From positions 1 to 15,173 of the forward strand of contig JAAELZ010000079.1 in the NCBI GenBank assembly GCA_024226105.1: a stretch of 15,173 nucleotides of DNA, written 5' to 3'. This document shows, in pieces, positions 7,873-14,950 of the stretch. Under the pieces are notes generated by a model, which had not been told where the DNA came from, made no database searches, and was given only the letters and a program-made list of their open reading frames with translations. Position numbers and translations under genes: made by a program. This DNA is from Pseudomonadota bacterium. Lineage in GTDB: Bacteria; Pseudomonadota; Gammaproteobacteria; Arenicellales; Poriferihabitantaceae. Position 1 is the stretch's first letter. Every line of letters starts with the position of its first letter.

Positions 7873-8277
7873 ATGAAAGATAAATCAGAATCACATGAGG
7901 GCGGCTGCCTCTGCGGCGCAATTCGATACACCCTTCACGGTGAGCCGACATACTCGGGGCACTGCCATTGCCGGTCCTGCCAAAAAGCAATTGGAGCCGG
8001 TTTCGTTACCTGGGCGGGTATCAAGCCGGAAAACTTCGAGATGACACAGGGTGAGATTACGATTTGCGAGACATCACCTGGTGTTCGGCGCGGCTTCTGC
8101 GGACGATGTGGTTCTTCACTTACTTATGCCGGTGACGACTGGACAGATATTGCGGTCACCGCCGCCACCTTAGATGATCCTGGAGTCGCTAGACCGACAT
8201 CCAATGTATACCTCGATCATCAACAATCCTGGGTGATAATCGATGATGGCCTTAGAAAATACGAGAAATTACCCTGA
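7873..8277 (+). CDS. GFA/CENP-V-family Cys-rich protein
   Basis: This 134-residue cytosolic protein belongs to the GFA family (named after glutathione-dependent formaldehyde-activating enzyme, fold shared with CENP-V). The full set of zinc ligands is visible: Cys12 and Cys14 (GGCLCGAIRY), Cys31, Cys33 and Cys36 (HCHCRSCQKA), and Cys76 and Cys79 (FCGRCGSSL). Length is normal. Most members have no proven reaction, and the formaldehyde activity itself is doubtful for the family, so only zinc binding and a possible thiol or aldehyde role can be stated. AAGAGA lies 8 bases before the ATG. It is first of three same-strand genes spaced 32 and 17 bases apart, probably one operon with the DUF1059 and SDR genes. 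Confidence 0.9.
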   Translation: MKDKSESHEGGCLCGAIRYTLHGEPTYSGHCHCRSCQKAIGAGFVTWAGIKPENFEMTQGEITICETSPGVRRGFCGRCGSSLTYAGDDWTDIAVTAATLDDPGVARPTSNVYLDHQQSWVIIDDGLRKYEKLP

Positions 8278-8309
8278 TTTTTTAAAACAACCTGTAACTG
8301 GAGAAACTC

Positions 8310-8504
8310 ATGACATCGAAATACTCGTATGCCTGTAAGGATTACCCCGGGATGGAAGCTTGTCCCGGGTACCTGGTAGCAGAAACAGAAGATGAGGTTT
8401 GTAAACTGATAGAATTACACGCTTCGGTTGCCCATAACGAAGACCCGGGTGAATATAGCGACGAAGATTGGAAATATCTGAAGGCCCTCATAAAAAATGA
8501 GTAG
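8310..8504 (+). CDS. DUF1059-family small protein
   Basis: This 64-residue protein matches the DUF1059 family of small bacterial and archaeal proteins of unknown function. Visible marks are the N-terminal YACKDYPGMEACPGYLVAETEDE segment with Cys9 and Cys18, the helix EVCKLIELHASVAHNED with a conserved His, and an acidic C-terminal helix ending KALIKNE. A good ribosome site (TGGAG, 6 bases before the ATG) supports the start. It sits between the GFA and SDR genes with short gaps, so it is probably co-transcribed with them. The Cys and His residues could bind a metal, but this is inference. Confidence 0.85.
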   Translation: MTSKYSYACKDYPGMEACPGYLVAETEDEVCKLIELHASVAHNEDPGEYSDEDWKYLKALIKNE

Positions 8505-8521
8505 CCAGCGGTATTTTTACC

Positions 8522-9271
8522 ATGTCTGAATTTGGCGGTAAAACTGTGCTGGTCACTGGTGCAGGCAGAGGTATAGGCCGCCAAATTGCACTCGATTTCG
8601 GGGCCGAGGGAGCGAATGTTTGCCTTAATTATGCACATTCCGCGACACAGGCAGAGAAAACTGCGTCGGAAATCCAATCCTTAGGTGGCAAAGCAATAGC
8701 CTGTAAGGCCGACATTTCAGATTCCGCTCAGGTTAAGGCTATGGTAAACGCAACATTAGATGCGTTTGCAAGTATTGATATACTGATAAACAACGCAGGC
8801 CTCAGTATCGACGGGCCTTTCCTGGACATGAAAGAGTCTGACTGGGATCGTGTATATGAAGTTAACCTCAAGGGTCCTTTCCTGGTATCACAAGCGGTGG
8901 CCCGTTGCATGACGCAAAGGGATGGTGGCGTCATAATCAACATCTCGGCAACCACAACGACTTACGGGCGAGCTAACGCTGCAAACTACTGCTCGACCAA
9001 AGCCGGGCTCAACATGTTAACCAAATGTATGGCACTCGAGCTTGGCCCAGGTATTCGTGTCAACGGTCTCGGCCTCGGTTTTGTTGATTCACCGCTGGTA
9101 CGAGAACTTTATTCGAAAGAACATCTGGCCAAAGTGATCGAAGACACACCGCTAAAGCGCATGACCACGATCGAAGAAACAGCGTCATTCATCAAGCTCC
9201 TGGCATCAAAATCAGCTTCGTTCGTAACAGGCCAGACCATTATGTTCGATGGGGGACGCAACATGCGTTAA
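8522..9271 (+). CDS. Short-chain dehydrogenase/reductase (FabG-like)
   Basis: This 249-residue protein is a classical SDR oxidoreductase that reduces or oxidises a carbonyl or hydroxyl group using NAD(P). The cofactor site TGAGRGIG is at residues 12-19, NNAG at 90-93, and the catalytic set is Asn115, Ser142, Tyr156 and Lys160 (NYCSTKAG). The C-terminal TGQTIMFDGGRNMR is the usual SDR end. It resembles FabG (3-oxoacyl-ACP reductase) in length and motifs, but stands with GFA and DUF1059 genes instead of fatty acid synthesis genes, so a different substrate is likely. It starts 17 bases after the DUF1059 stop, with no strong ribosome site. The family is certain; the substrate is unknown. Confidence 0.9.
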   Translation: MSEFGGKTVLVTGAGRGIGRQIALDFGAEGANVCLNYAHSATQAEKTASEIQSLGGKAIACKADISDSAQVKAMVNATLDAFASIDILINNAGLSIDGPFLDMKESDWDRVYEVNLKGPFLVSQAVARCMTQRDGGVIINISATTTTYGRANAANYCSTKAGLNMLTKCMALELGPGIRVNGLGLGFVDSPLVRELYSKEHLAKVIEDTPLKRMTTIEETASFIKLLASKSASFVTGQTIMFDGGRNMR

Positions 9272-9608
9272 ACGACGGCTTGATGTCGTGATTGAACCCC
9301 ATAGCGAAAGAAAGTAGTCATTGTTATTATCAGCAAATAACCGTACTGGGTGGTGGGTTCATCCGATGGATACAATACATTGTAGCCGTATAGAATTATT
9401 TGAAGATACTCCGCTTTTATGACTGTTCAACACTGTGTTGAATAATTGTGTGTATGCTCCCGATTGACAGTTCATTTACTCTCGCTCCAAACACTGATCG
9501 CATGGTATATCATAGAGATGACAAAACTCGGCGAGTAATGTCCTGGCGTTCCTCCCGGTTCTGATGCCGGTAGCAGCGAAATGTGAAACAGAAAATCAGG
9601 AGAATGGG
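9272..9608. other. Intergenic region upstream of the MDR gene
   Basis: I see no gene in these 337 bases. Just after the SDR stop lies a weak hairpin (ACGAC/GTCGT with an 8-base loop) without a T-run. A perfect operator-like palindrome is at 9426-9442. TTGACA at 9464-9469 matches a -35 box, but no well-spaced -10 box follows. AGGAG lies just before the chosen MDR start at 9609. Confidence 0.55.
9426..9442. promoter_or_regulatory. Perfect 17-bp palindrome, candidate operator
   Basis: TTCAACAC-T-GTGTTGAA is a perfect dyad with 8-base half-sites and a single central base. The size and symmetry fit the binding site of a dimeric repressor such as a TetR-type protein. It lies 167 bases before the MDR start at 9609. 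No TetR-type gene is in the window, so the regulator would be encoded elsewhere. Confidence 0.4.
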
Positions 9609-10676
9609 ATGAGTTATCCAGAAGTCATGAGTGGCGTTCAACTCACTCGACACGGTGGACCAGAGGCACTTGTCTGGAATGAAGCGATACCTGTTCGTGC
9701 ACCGGAATCAGACGAGGTAGTGGTTCGTGTCAAAGCATCAGGTGTCAACAATACAGATATTAATACGCGTATCGGCTGGTACTCGACTGACGTTAAAGAT
9801 AGCACTGAGGAAGTTAAGCTGGACGCTAATATTGAAGATGGCGGATGGGCCGGTGCACTTCCTTTTCCCCTCATCCAGGGTGGTGACCTCTGCGGCGACA
9901 TTGTATCCGTAGGGGATGATGTTACAGGGTTTGAGATCGGCATGCGTGTAACCTGTCCGACTAACCAGCCGGTTCCAACGCAGAACGAACCTACAAAATT
10001 TGTGGCAATCGGGTCTGAGTTTGACGGCGCTTTTGCGCAGTATTGCACGTTGCCGGCAGACCGTCTTTTTGATGTCAGTAATTCTCCACTGAGTGATGTT
10101 GAGATCGCAGCACTTCCATGTGCATTCGGTACAGCGTGGAATTTGTTGTCCCGTTCAAATGTATCCGACGGTGATAAAGTACTGATTACAGGTGCATCCG
10201 GTGGCGTAGGGCTTGCTGCTGTTCAACTGGCCAAATTGCGCGGAGCACAGGTAACGGGGATTGCTAGTCCTGCTAAACAGGACGTGGTACGTTTGTCTGG
10301 CGCTGAGACGATTATTAACCGCGGCGAAACCCCTGAACCACAAGCCTATACTGTTGTGATAGATGTAGTGGGTGGAGACCACTGGATTCATTTTATCAAT
10401 GCGCTAAAACCGGGTGGCAGGTATGCTGTATCCGGTGCGATCGCCGGCCCTGTAATTGAAGCTGATTTGCGCACCATTTACCTAAATGACATCACGATTT
10501 TCGGTTGTTCCTTTCAACCAGTGAAAGTATTCGCCGAACTGGTCGGCCTGATCAATGAAGGGCGTATTCAACCGTATATTTCTAAGACTTATCCTCTGCG
10601 CGAAATCGCAACAGCACAGGAGGATTTTCAATCTAAACGTTTCCCGGGAAAACTGGTATTGATACCACCTGAGTGA
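9609..10676 (+). CDS. MDR-family oxidoreductase, zinc-independent (quinone oxidoreductase-like)
   Basis: This is an NAD(P)-dependent medium-chain dehydrogenase/reductase of 355 residues from the ATG at 9609. That start is chosen because AGGAG precedes it at good spacing and because MSYPEVMSGVQLTRHGGPEALVW is where family similarity begins. An ATG at 9564 would add 15 unmatched residues. The N-terminal GroES-like domain has KASGVNNTDINTRIGWY, and the nucleotide-binding domain has GASGGVGLAAVQLAKLRGA with the glycine motif at residues 195-201. The catalytic zinc ligands of alcohol dehydrogenases are missing (Cys replaced in GVNNTD, GHE replaced by GGDLCG), as in quinone oxidoreductases. It probably reduces a quinone or an activated double bond, but the substrate is not shown. 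It stands alone on its strand, convergent with the cyclase gene. Confidence 0.87.
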   Translation: MSYPEVMSGVQLTRHGGPEALVWNEAIPVRAPESDEVVVRVKASGVNNTDINTRIGWYSTDVKDSTEEVKLDANIEDGGWAGALPFPLIQGGDLCGDIVSVGDDVTGFEIGMRVTCPTNQPVPTQNEPTKFVAIGSEFDGAFAQYCTLPADRLFDVSNSPLSDVEIAALPCAFGTAWNLLSRSNVSDGDKVLITGASGGVGLAAVQLAKLRGAQVTGIASPAKQDVVRLSGAETIINRGETPEPQAYTVVIDVVGGDHWIHFINALKPGGRYAVSGAIAGPVIEADLRTIYLNDITIFGCSFQPVKVFAELVGLINEGRIQPYISKTYPLREIATAQEDFQSKRFPGKLVLIPPE

Positions 10677-10869
10677 ATCTGACCATATGACGGGCCTGGG
10701 TTGTGAGCAGAAGTTTGTTATTTCAGGGCAAAGCCAGTGTGTATGAAGCAGCCGTCCAAAATGACTGCTCATCGCCCTGTACAGCCCTCCACTAGAAATG
10801 AGCTTAATAGCCAAAAAGTACAGCGAGCTCGTCTGACCATTTAGAATATTCAAATAAGCAGCAATAAAT

Positions 10870-10884
10870 AACCTGGTCCAGGTT
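10870..10884. terminator. Possible short terminator hairpin between convergent genes
   Basis: AACCTGG-T-CCAGGTT is a 7-base inverted repeat that can form a six-pair stem with a 3-base loop. On the minus strand it lies 18 bases past the stop of the hydrolase-cyclase gene and is followed by ATTTATT. On the plus strand it is followed by TTTTCC. It could end transcription from either side, but the stem is short. Confidence 0.3.
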
Positions 10885-10901
10885 TTCCGAGATACCACGG
10901 A

Positions 10902-12263
10902 TTAGATTAGTCCGCATTCCTGATTGATTGGGCACTTTAGTAGCTCGAATTCTTCTGAAAACCCCTTGAGTTCGTGCGTGCCGAATGATTCAAAGCTGAA
11001 CTTGCCCGAACCAGCCACGAGATCTGTTACCAGTTTGGACATTAGAATCTCGCCACCGCCCGCAAGCCCGAGAATTCGAGCAGCCACGTGAACTGCCAGG
11101 CCGGATATGTCATCTTTGCGTTGTTCAATCTCACCGGTATGCATTGCTGCACGAATGGATATTTCCAGGGTACTCATTTGCTCAACCAGGGCCTGGGCAC
11201 ACTGAATAGAACGCCCAGGTCCATCAAATATAGCGAGCAAGCCATCACCCGTTGATTTAACAAGTTTCCCCTGGAAACGTTCGACAAGGTCGTTAGCGAT
11301 GTCATCGTGTTTATCGAGCAATTTCCGCCATTCTTCATCACCCATAGTGGCAAGCTGGCCGGTAGAATTGACTATGTCTGTAAACAGAACCGTTGCCAGG
11401 ACGCGACTACTAACACTGTAACTTTGGGTCTCGTTAGCACAGGCTTTTTTGATTTCTTCAATCACCAAACTGAAGTCACCTGCCCAGACAATGTGGTCAT
11501 CGCCTTCAATAGTTACCAGATGCGCATGCTCGATATTTTCTGCCAAGTGCTGGCCCGCTCCATAGGGAACCTGGCGATCACCTCTAGCATGAAATATTAC
11601 GGTAGGCGCCTTTACCAGGTCGAGTGCTGCGCGCACATCCGCCTGAATATTCAGAACGAAAAACTGTTTCATCCCGGTTGGTGTACACGACAGGCGTTCA
11701 GCCTGACCAAATGCTTCGCGCATGCCGAGTGTTTTTAAAAGACTCGGCGCAACAAAATCAAGCGCGATACCTTTGCCCCAGTTACTTCTCCACAGCTCCA
11801 CTTTGGCCAGCCTTTCTTCCAGGCTATGACGAAATGGATAATCGTCCGTACCATGACCCATCGCGTATCCGCCGCATATAAATAAATGCGATACTTTCTC
11901 AGGATACGTGGCCGCAAACAAAAGACTCAACGAACCGCCTTCCGAAATGGTCACGAATGCGGCGCGTTCGCTACCAGTGGCTTCCATCACGGTTGTGATG
12001 TCATCCATGCGCTCTTCCATGGAAGGTGCGCCGGGTATCCGTTCCGAAAGGCCCTGTCCACGTTTATCGAATGTAATTACCCTGCCAAGAGAAGAAATCT
12101 CTCGTAGGAAATCTGTATATCCGTGGAGATTGTGAAAATACTCGACATGGGAAATCACCCCCGGTACTACAACAAAATCCATAGGGCCCTTTCCCATTAC
12201 CTGATAGGCAATACTTAAATCGCCAACGGTTGCATACTGAGTTTCTGGAAGCTCACTGGTCAC
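10902..12263 (-). CDS. Alpha/beta hydrolase fused to class III adenylate/guanylate cyclase (Rv1900c-like)
   Basis: This 453-residue two-domain protein starts at a GTG with no clear ribosome site. Residues about 10-275 are an alpha/beta hydrolase: oxyanion loop near VVVPGVISHVEYF, DKRGQGLSE, nucleophile Ser107 in TISEGGSLSLLFAATYP (a Thr replaces the first Gly of Gly-x-Ser-x-Gly), acid Asp229 (GDRQVP) and His257 (GDDHIVWAGD). Residues about 285-445 are a class III cyclase: metal Asp296 in LFTDIVNST, Lys336 and Asp340 in KSTGDGLLA, HTGEIE, and SGLAVHVAARI, where His392 replaces the common Asn and Arg396 is kept. Mycobacterium tuberculosis Rv1900c (LipJ) has the same order and similar length. 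The cyclase would make cAMP (Lys336 suggests ATP). The hydrolase may sense or process a lipid or ester. No membrane segment is seen. It is convergent with the MDR gene. Confidence 0.9.
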   Translation of the reverse strand: MTSELPETQYATVGDLSIAYQVMGKGPMDFVVVPGVISHVEYFHNLHGYTDFLREISSLGRVITFDKRGQGLSERIPGAPSMEERMDDITTVMEATGSERAAFVTISEGGSLSLLFAATYPEKVSHLFICGGYAMGHGTDDYPFRHSLEERLAKVELWRSNWGKGIALDFVAPSLLKTLGMREAFGQAERLSCTPTGMKQFFVLNIQADVRAALDLVKAPTVIFHARGDRQVPYGAGQHLAENIEHAHLVTIEGDDHIVWAGDFSLVIEEIKKACANETQSYSVSSRVLATVLFTDIVNSTGQLATMGDEEWRKLLDKHDDIANDLVERFQGKLVKSTGDGLLAIFDGPGRSIQCAQALVEQMSTLEISIRAAMHTGEIEQRKDDISGLAVHVAARILGLAGGGEILMSKLVTDLVAGSGKFSFESFGTHELKGFSEEFELLKCPINQECGLI

Positions 12264-12367
12264 GGTTATTTATATTAGAATCCGGTGTTAAATATTATTA
12301 CCTCTAATTCTATGTGGTTGCAGCTAAACAGACCCGCACCCAATGGGTGAAGCAACCAGGATTCATA

Positions 12368-12514
12368 ATGATACTACCATACCAGTTCGAGACCACGAAT
12401 GACCTTTTAGCGTCACGCGCAGGTTTGCTGTCTATTGCAGAACTGATGAACTCCCTGGGACTGTCTGATCATATAGATTCTTGCTTTCCTCAACCCGGTA
12501 GCAATCGTATCTGA
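12368..12514 (+). pseudogene. N-terminal remnant of an IS1380-type transposase
   Basis: The 48-residue reading frame from the ATG at 12368 reads FETTNDLLASRAGLLSIAEL, then MNSLGLSDHIDSCFPQPGSN and Arg-Ile-stop. This matches the start of IS1380-family transposases, which have a similar S-R-A-G-L-x-x-[VI]-x-E-L segment, G-L-x-x-x-[IV]-D and then P-G-S-N-R-G. Similarity stops straight after Gly-Ser-Asn-Arg and a TGA follows, so at least 350 residues including the catalytic DDE core are missing. It cannot be functional. The sequence resuming after the break (TGACCCCATTGG) begins the inverted repeat at 12519, suggesting that a deletion or later insertion removed the rest. Confidence 0.65.
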
Positions 12515-12518
12515 CCCC

Positions 12519-12642
12519 ATTGGTTTTGTTGAAACTATTGTTAAAAAAAATGCTCTTCAACTTCGTCCGTTCATGGTAAATTTATTCGCCTTGTGCAAAA
12601 AAGCAAGAAATAGTTGCGAGCCGGATATTTGACAAAACCAAT
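12519..12642. repeat. AT-rich segment bounded by 11-bp perfect inverted repeats
   Basis: ATTGGTTTTGT at 12519-12529 is repeated inverted as ACAAAACCAAT at 12632-12642, with 102 AT-rich, apparently non-coding bases between. The left copy starts right after the transposase remnant ends, and the right copy ends 16 bases before the CHAD start. It could be the ends of a small non-autonomous element, or chance symmetry in AT-rich DNA. No clear target duplication is visible. Confidence 0.35.
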
Positions 12643-12658
12643 TCAATTTCTATTATAA

Positions 12659-13447
12659 ATGAACTGCCTGGTAAAATATCGAAGCAAGATTCTAAGAAAA
12701 ACAAATCTTAATCTTCGAATACTCATGGATAACCCTGACGAGAATTCTGCTCATGAATTCAGGGTTGGGGTGAAGCGGCTTACGGCACTCTACTATTTTT
12801 TGCACGAGATTGAGCCTACGCTCAATGCAAAGAAAATTCTAAAACCTTACCGGGCACTGTTCAAATCTATTGGTCATATCCGGGACGGGCATATTGCCAT
12901 AAATTTAGTACAAGATTTGAAAGAGGGTAATGAAGAGGATTCCCGGATTCTGCTTAGAGCTGCGGAATCCAGAGTGCGAAAAGATTTCCGGTTATTCCAA
13001 AAATATTTTCAATCGAGTGTTAGAGGCCCGGTCAGTATACCTACCATTACCTCCCTTGGTATTTCTGAAAGGGCCATCCTCCGGTACAAGCAAAATGTTC
13101 TGGATAGCCTTTTGTCTCAAATTACCGGCCATGAGGAGCGGATTAGTAGTGAGGCCTGGCATAAAAAGCGAATATTTCTTAAAAGGTATCATCACACTCT
13201 CGATGCTTTTCAGTTCTGCCCGGGGCATAAATCGGATGAAGAAGAACTAAAACAAATAAAAATTCTGGAGCAGTTACTGGGAGACTGGCACGACAGGGTC
13301 ACAACAATACAGTTTTTGCAATCCTTCCAGGAGCTTGAACATCAGGCTGAGCACGTTATAGCTATATTGGAAAAACAGGACAGGGTGTTGCTAGGATCTG
13401 CAAAGATTTACTTAAACAAGTATTTAAAATGGCATGGAAACCGTTAA
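12659..13447 (+). CDS. CHAD-domain protein
   Basis: This 262-residue all-helical protein is a stand-alone CHAD domain (conserved histidine alpha-helical domain). CHAD domains bind inorganic polyphosphate through a basic channel and often target polyphosphate granules. Visible marks are HEFRVGVKRLTALYYFL (His32, Arg35, Lys39, Arg40), IGHIRDGHIA (residues 71-80), EAWHKKRIFLKRYHHTLDAF (His168 with Lys and Arg residues following) and LLGDWHDRVTTIQFLQ (residues 206-221). These are the repeated His-x-x-Arg and Asp-rich helices of the fold. The CYTH domain often fused or adjacent to CHAD is not present here. The gene and its surroundings look more AT-rich than the left half of the window (by eye). 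No good ribosome site precedes the ATG. A role in polyphosphate handling is inferred from the family. Confidence 0.85.
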   Translation: MNCLVKYRSKILRKTNLNLRILMDNPDENSAHEFRVGVKRLTALYYFLHEIEPTLNAKKILKPYRALFKSIGHIRDGHIAINLVQDLKEGNEEDSRILLRAAESRVRKDFRLFQKYFQSSVRGPVSIPTITSLGISERAILRYKQNVLDSLLSQITGHEERISSEAWHKKRIFLKRYHHTLDAFQFCPGHKSDEEELKQIKILEQLLGDWHDRVTTIQFLQSFQELEHQAEHVIAILEKQDRVLLGSAKIYLNKYLKWHGNR

Positions 13448-13711
13448 GACTTTGCGTAAATGCCAATTCTGGGCAAACTCCGGCTGATCAGGCACTGTTT
13501 TTAAATTGTCTGCTCAGTTTGACAGCGAGTATTTATCAGTCGTGCCCAAAGCGCAGCTTTGTGTTGCGACCTCAACCGGGCAATTTATTCTCCTGGAAAT
13601 CGTCAGAAAATGTCCGGAGCATGCACTAAATAAGCTATTTTCAGAAAACGGCATCTTGTGAATTCAACTTGTTTGGTCCACATGATCTGAGGAGGAAAAT
13701 AAACCCCACGA

Positions 13712-14218
13712 TTAACTTCTCTGGTAGTGCGCCCTGCCGGGAATTACATTGCGAATACCACCACTCGGGCTCTCTACATCTCCACTGTAACGTGGCAAAA
13801 GAATGACGTGCAGGTGGTCTATGCTTCTTCCGGCTTCTCTTCCATCGTTGTTGCCGATCGTGTATGCATCAGGCCTGTTGTCCAGGAAAGGCAATTGTAA
13901 AACCGTTTCAATTGAGTCCTTCGGGCGATCTTGCTGGGCAGGTCTGCTGAGCATTTCCTGATAAAGCGCTCTCATATCCGTTGTTTCAATTACGCGCTTG
14001 ACACCGCTGATCGCATCAAAATAGTCCGCGTGCTCTGTTTCATTCAGATTGAAAATTGATGCGACATGCCTTCTTGGAATAATCAGGGCATGCCCGGGAT
14101 TGACCGGGTTGGTATCGAAAATGCCAGTGAATGATCTGTTTTCAAAAACAAAAGGGTCGCCTTCGCCATTTATAACCTTGCAAAAATAACAGTTTTGTTT
14201 GGGTAGGATTTTGCTCAT
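13712..14218 (-). CDS. HIT-family nucleotide-binding protein with altered triad
   Basis: This 168-residue cytosolic protein belongs to the histidine triad (HIT) superfamily of nucleotide hydrolases and transferases. Marks are a Cys pair near the start (NCYFCKV, Cys10 and Cys13, zinc-like), GIFDTNPVNPGHALIIPRRHV at residues 32-52, AYTIGNNDGREAGRSIDHLH and the triad segment HLHVILLPR at 135-143. The usual pattern His-x-His-x-His-x-x has Ile139 in the third place. The middle His137, the nucleophile in HIT hydrolases, is kept, so activity may remain. Residues about 80-118 form a stretch longer than in most short HIT proteins. The gene is transcribed towards the CHAD gene and away from the small membrane protein. 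The substrate is unknown. Confidence 0.87.
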   Translation of the reverse strand: MSKILPKQNCYFCKVINGEGDPFVFENRSFTGIFDTNPVNPGHALIIPRRHVASIFNLNETEHADYFDAISGVKRVIETTDMRALYQEMLSRPAQQDRPKDSIETVLQLPFLDNRPDAYTIGNNDGREAGRSIDHLHVILLPRYSGDVESPSGGIRNVIPGRAHYQRS

Positions 14219-14586
14219 GAAATGATCTGTGTGTTATGAACCTGGAATTAGTGGGGACTGCATCCATTATCGAAGTAAAACCCATGTGCGCCAGGAAACG
14301 TCTTATATCGGGAAAACAATGGGGCAAACTGAGCCCTGTTTGCAGCAAAAACCGAAAAATAGCTAGAGCGCTGCTAACAACAACTATGGCTTGCAAAAGG
14401 AGCTGCCAATTCTGCCTTTGGCGGTTTTTGGTCAGGTTCAATTTCTTCTATGAACAGTAGTCCCAGGCATAATAGCCCCCAGCACCATCCCCGATATTAT
14501 ACTTGCAATGCGAAAGTCATTATGCTATCCATTTGGGGCTATTCAGGCAAACCATATCAGGATAAATTGGAAATAGGGGTAGTTAT
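14219..14586. other. Intergenic region upstream of the small membrane protein
   Basis: No convincing gene is seen in these 368 bases. Open frames on both strands (14236-14460 plus, 14142-14441 minus) have no recognisable content. A 9-base inverted repeat, AATAGCCCC at 14471-14479 and GGGGCTATT at 14535-14543, lies upstream of the next gene. AGGGG at 14575-14579 is a plausible ribosome site for the ATG at 14587. Confidence 0.55.
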
Positions 14587-14832
14587 ATGAAAATCACATG
14601 CAATAAAAATAGTGAACTCCCCTTTAAGTGCCGCTGGGTATGTGTGTCCCTGATTGGCGGGTCGATAATACTGGCATTTGTTTTTTACCTCTTTCATGCG
14701 GGATATATAACCATCGATACCGCCATATGGGTATCTATGGGCGTTTTCATAATGATCGCCATCTATGAGTCTTTTTTATTTTTTTCACTCACAAAATTCA
14801 TGGGCAACAAAGTTAATAAGAATTCAGAATAA
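14587..14832 (+). CDS. Hypothetical two-helix membrane protein
   Basis: I do not recognise this 81-residue protein. It has two hydrophobic segments, about residues 18-40 (VCVSLIGGSIILAFVFYLFH) and 47-68 (IWVSMGVFIMIAIYESFLFF), with a Lys-rich N-terminus and a polar Lys/Asn tail. This suggests a small inner-membrane protein with a short periplasmic loop. The AGGGG ribosome-like site 7 bases before the ATG supports the start. Inverted repeats rich in GCCCC lie on both sides of the gene. No function is assigned. Confidence 0.6.
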   Translation: MKITCNKNSELPFKCRWVCVSLIGGSIILAFVFYLFHAGYITIDTAIWVSMGVFIMIAIYESFLFFSLTKFMGNKVNKNSE

Positions 14833-14837
14833 TAGTA

Positions 14838-14892
14838 GCCCCTTTAATTAGCTCGAAAAAAACACCAAACCCTAAGTTAAGATTAAAGGGGC
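14838..14892. repeat. 11-bp perfect inverted repeat after the small membrane gene
   Basis: GCCCCTTTAAT at 14838-14848 and ATTAAAGGGGC at 14882-14892 are perfect complements, separated by 33 AT-rich bases. It begins 5 bases after the stop codon. The stem is strong enough to fold in RNA, but there is no T-run after the right arm, so it is not a textbook terminator. It may shield the mRNA 3' end or mark an element border. Confidence 0.4.
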
Positions 14893-14950
14893 ACGACTGG
14901 TTCCTGTACAGTTATTCGTATACATTCGGAATGATGGTTAAAATGGAGCG

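Larger units (their letters stand above)
12264..12658. other. Gap holding transposase remnant and inverted repeats
   Basis: This 395-base gap lies between the start of the minus-strand cyclase gene and the CHAD gene. It holds the transposase fragment at 12368-12514, a preceding hairpin (GGTTGC at 12316-12321 with GCAACC at 12352-12357, and an inner CACCC/GGGTG pair), and the 11-base inverted repeats at 12519-12529 and 12632-12642. The cyclase promoter and the CHAD promoter must also lie here, but I see no clear -35/-10 pair. Confidence 0.6.

Noticed and set aside
9564..9608. ATG at 9564 as the MDR start
   Set aside because: The added 15 residues match nothing, and AGGAG lies directly before the ATG at 9609.
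11307..11738. 143-residue reading frame on the strand opposite the cyclase gene
   Set aside because: It lies wholly inside the well-supported hydrolase-cyclase gene and has no family features.
13429..13629. 66-residue plus-strand reading frame after the CHAD gene
   Set aside because: It overlaps the CHAD 3' end, has no recognisable motif, and its composition looks like untranslated DNA.
13690..13695. AGGAGG, a perfect Shine-Dalgarno sequence on the plus strand
   Set aside because: No ATG, GTG or TTG start follows at usable spacing with an open frame; it is probably chance.
14142..14441. 99-residue minus-strand reading frame upstream of the HIT gene
   Set aside because: It overlaps the HIT start in another frame. 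One hydrophobic stretch is visible but no family pattern, and the opposite strand is equally open.
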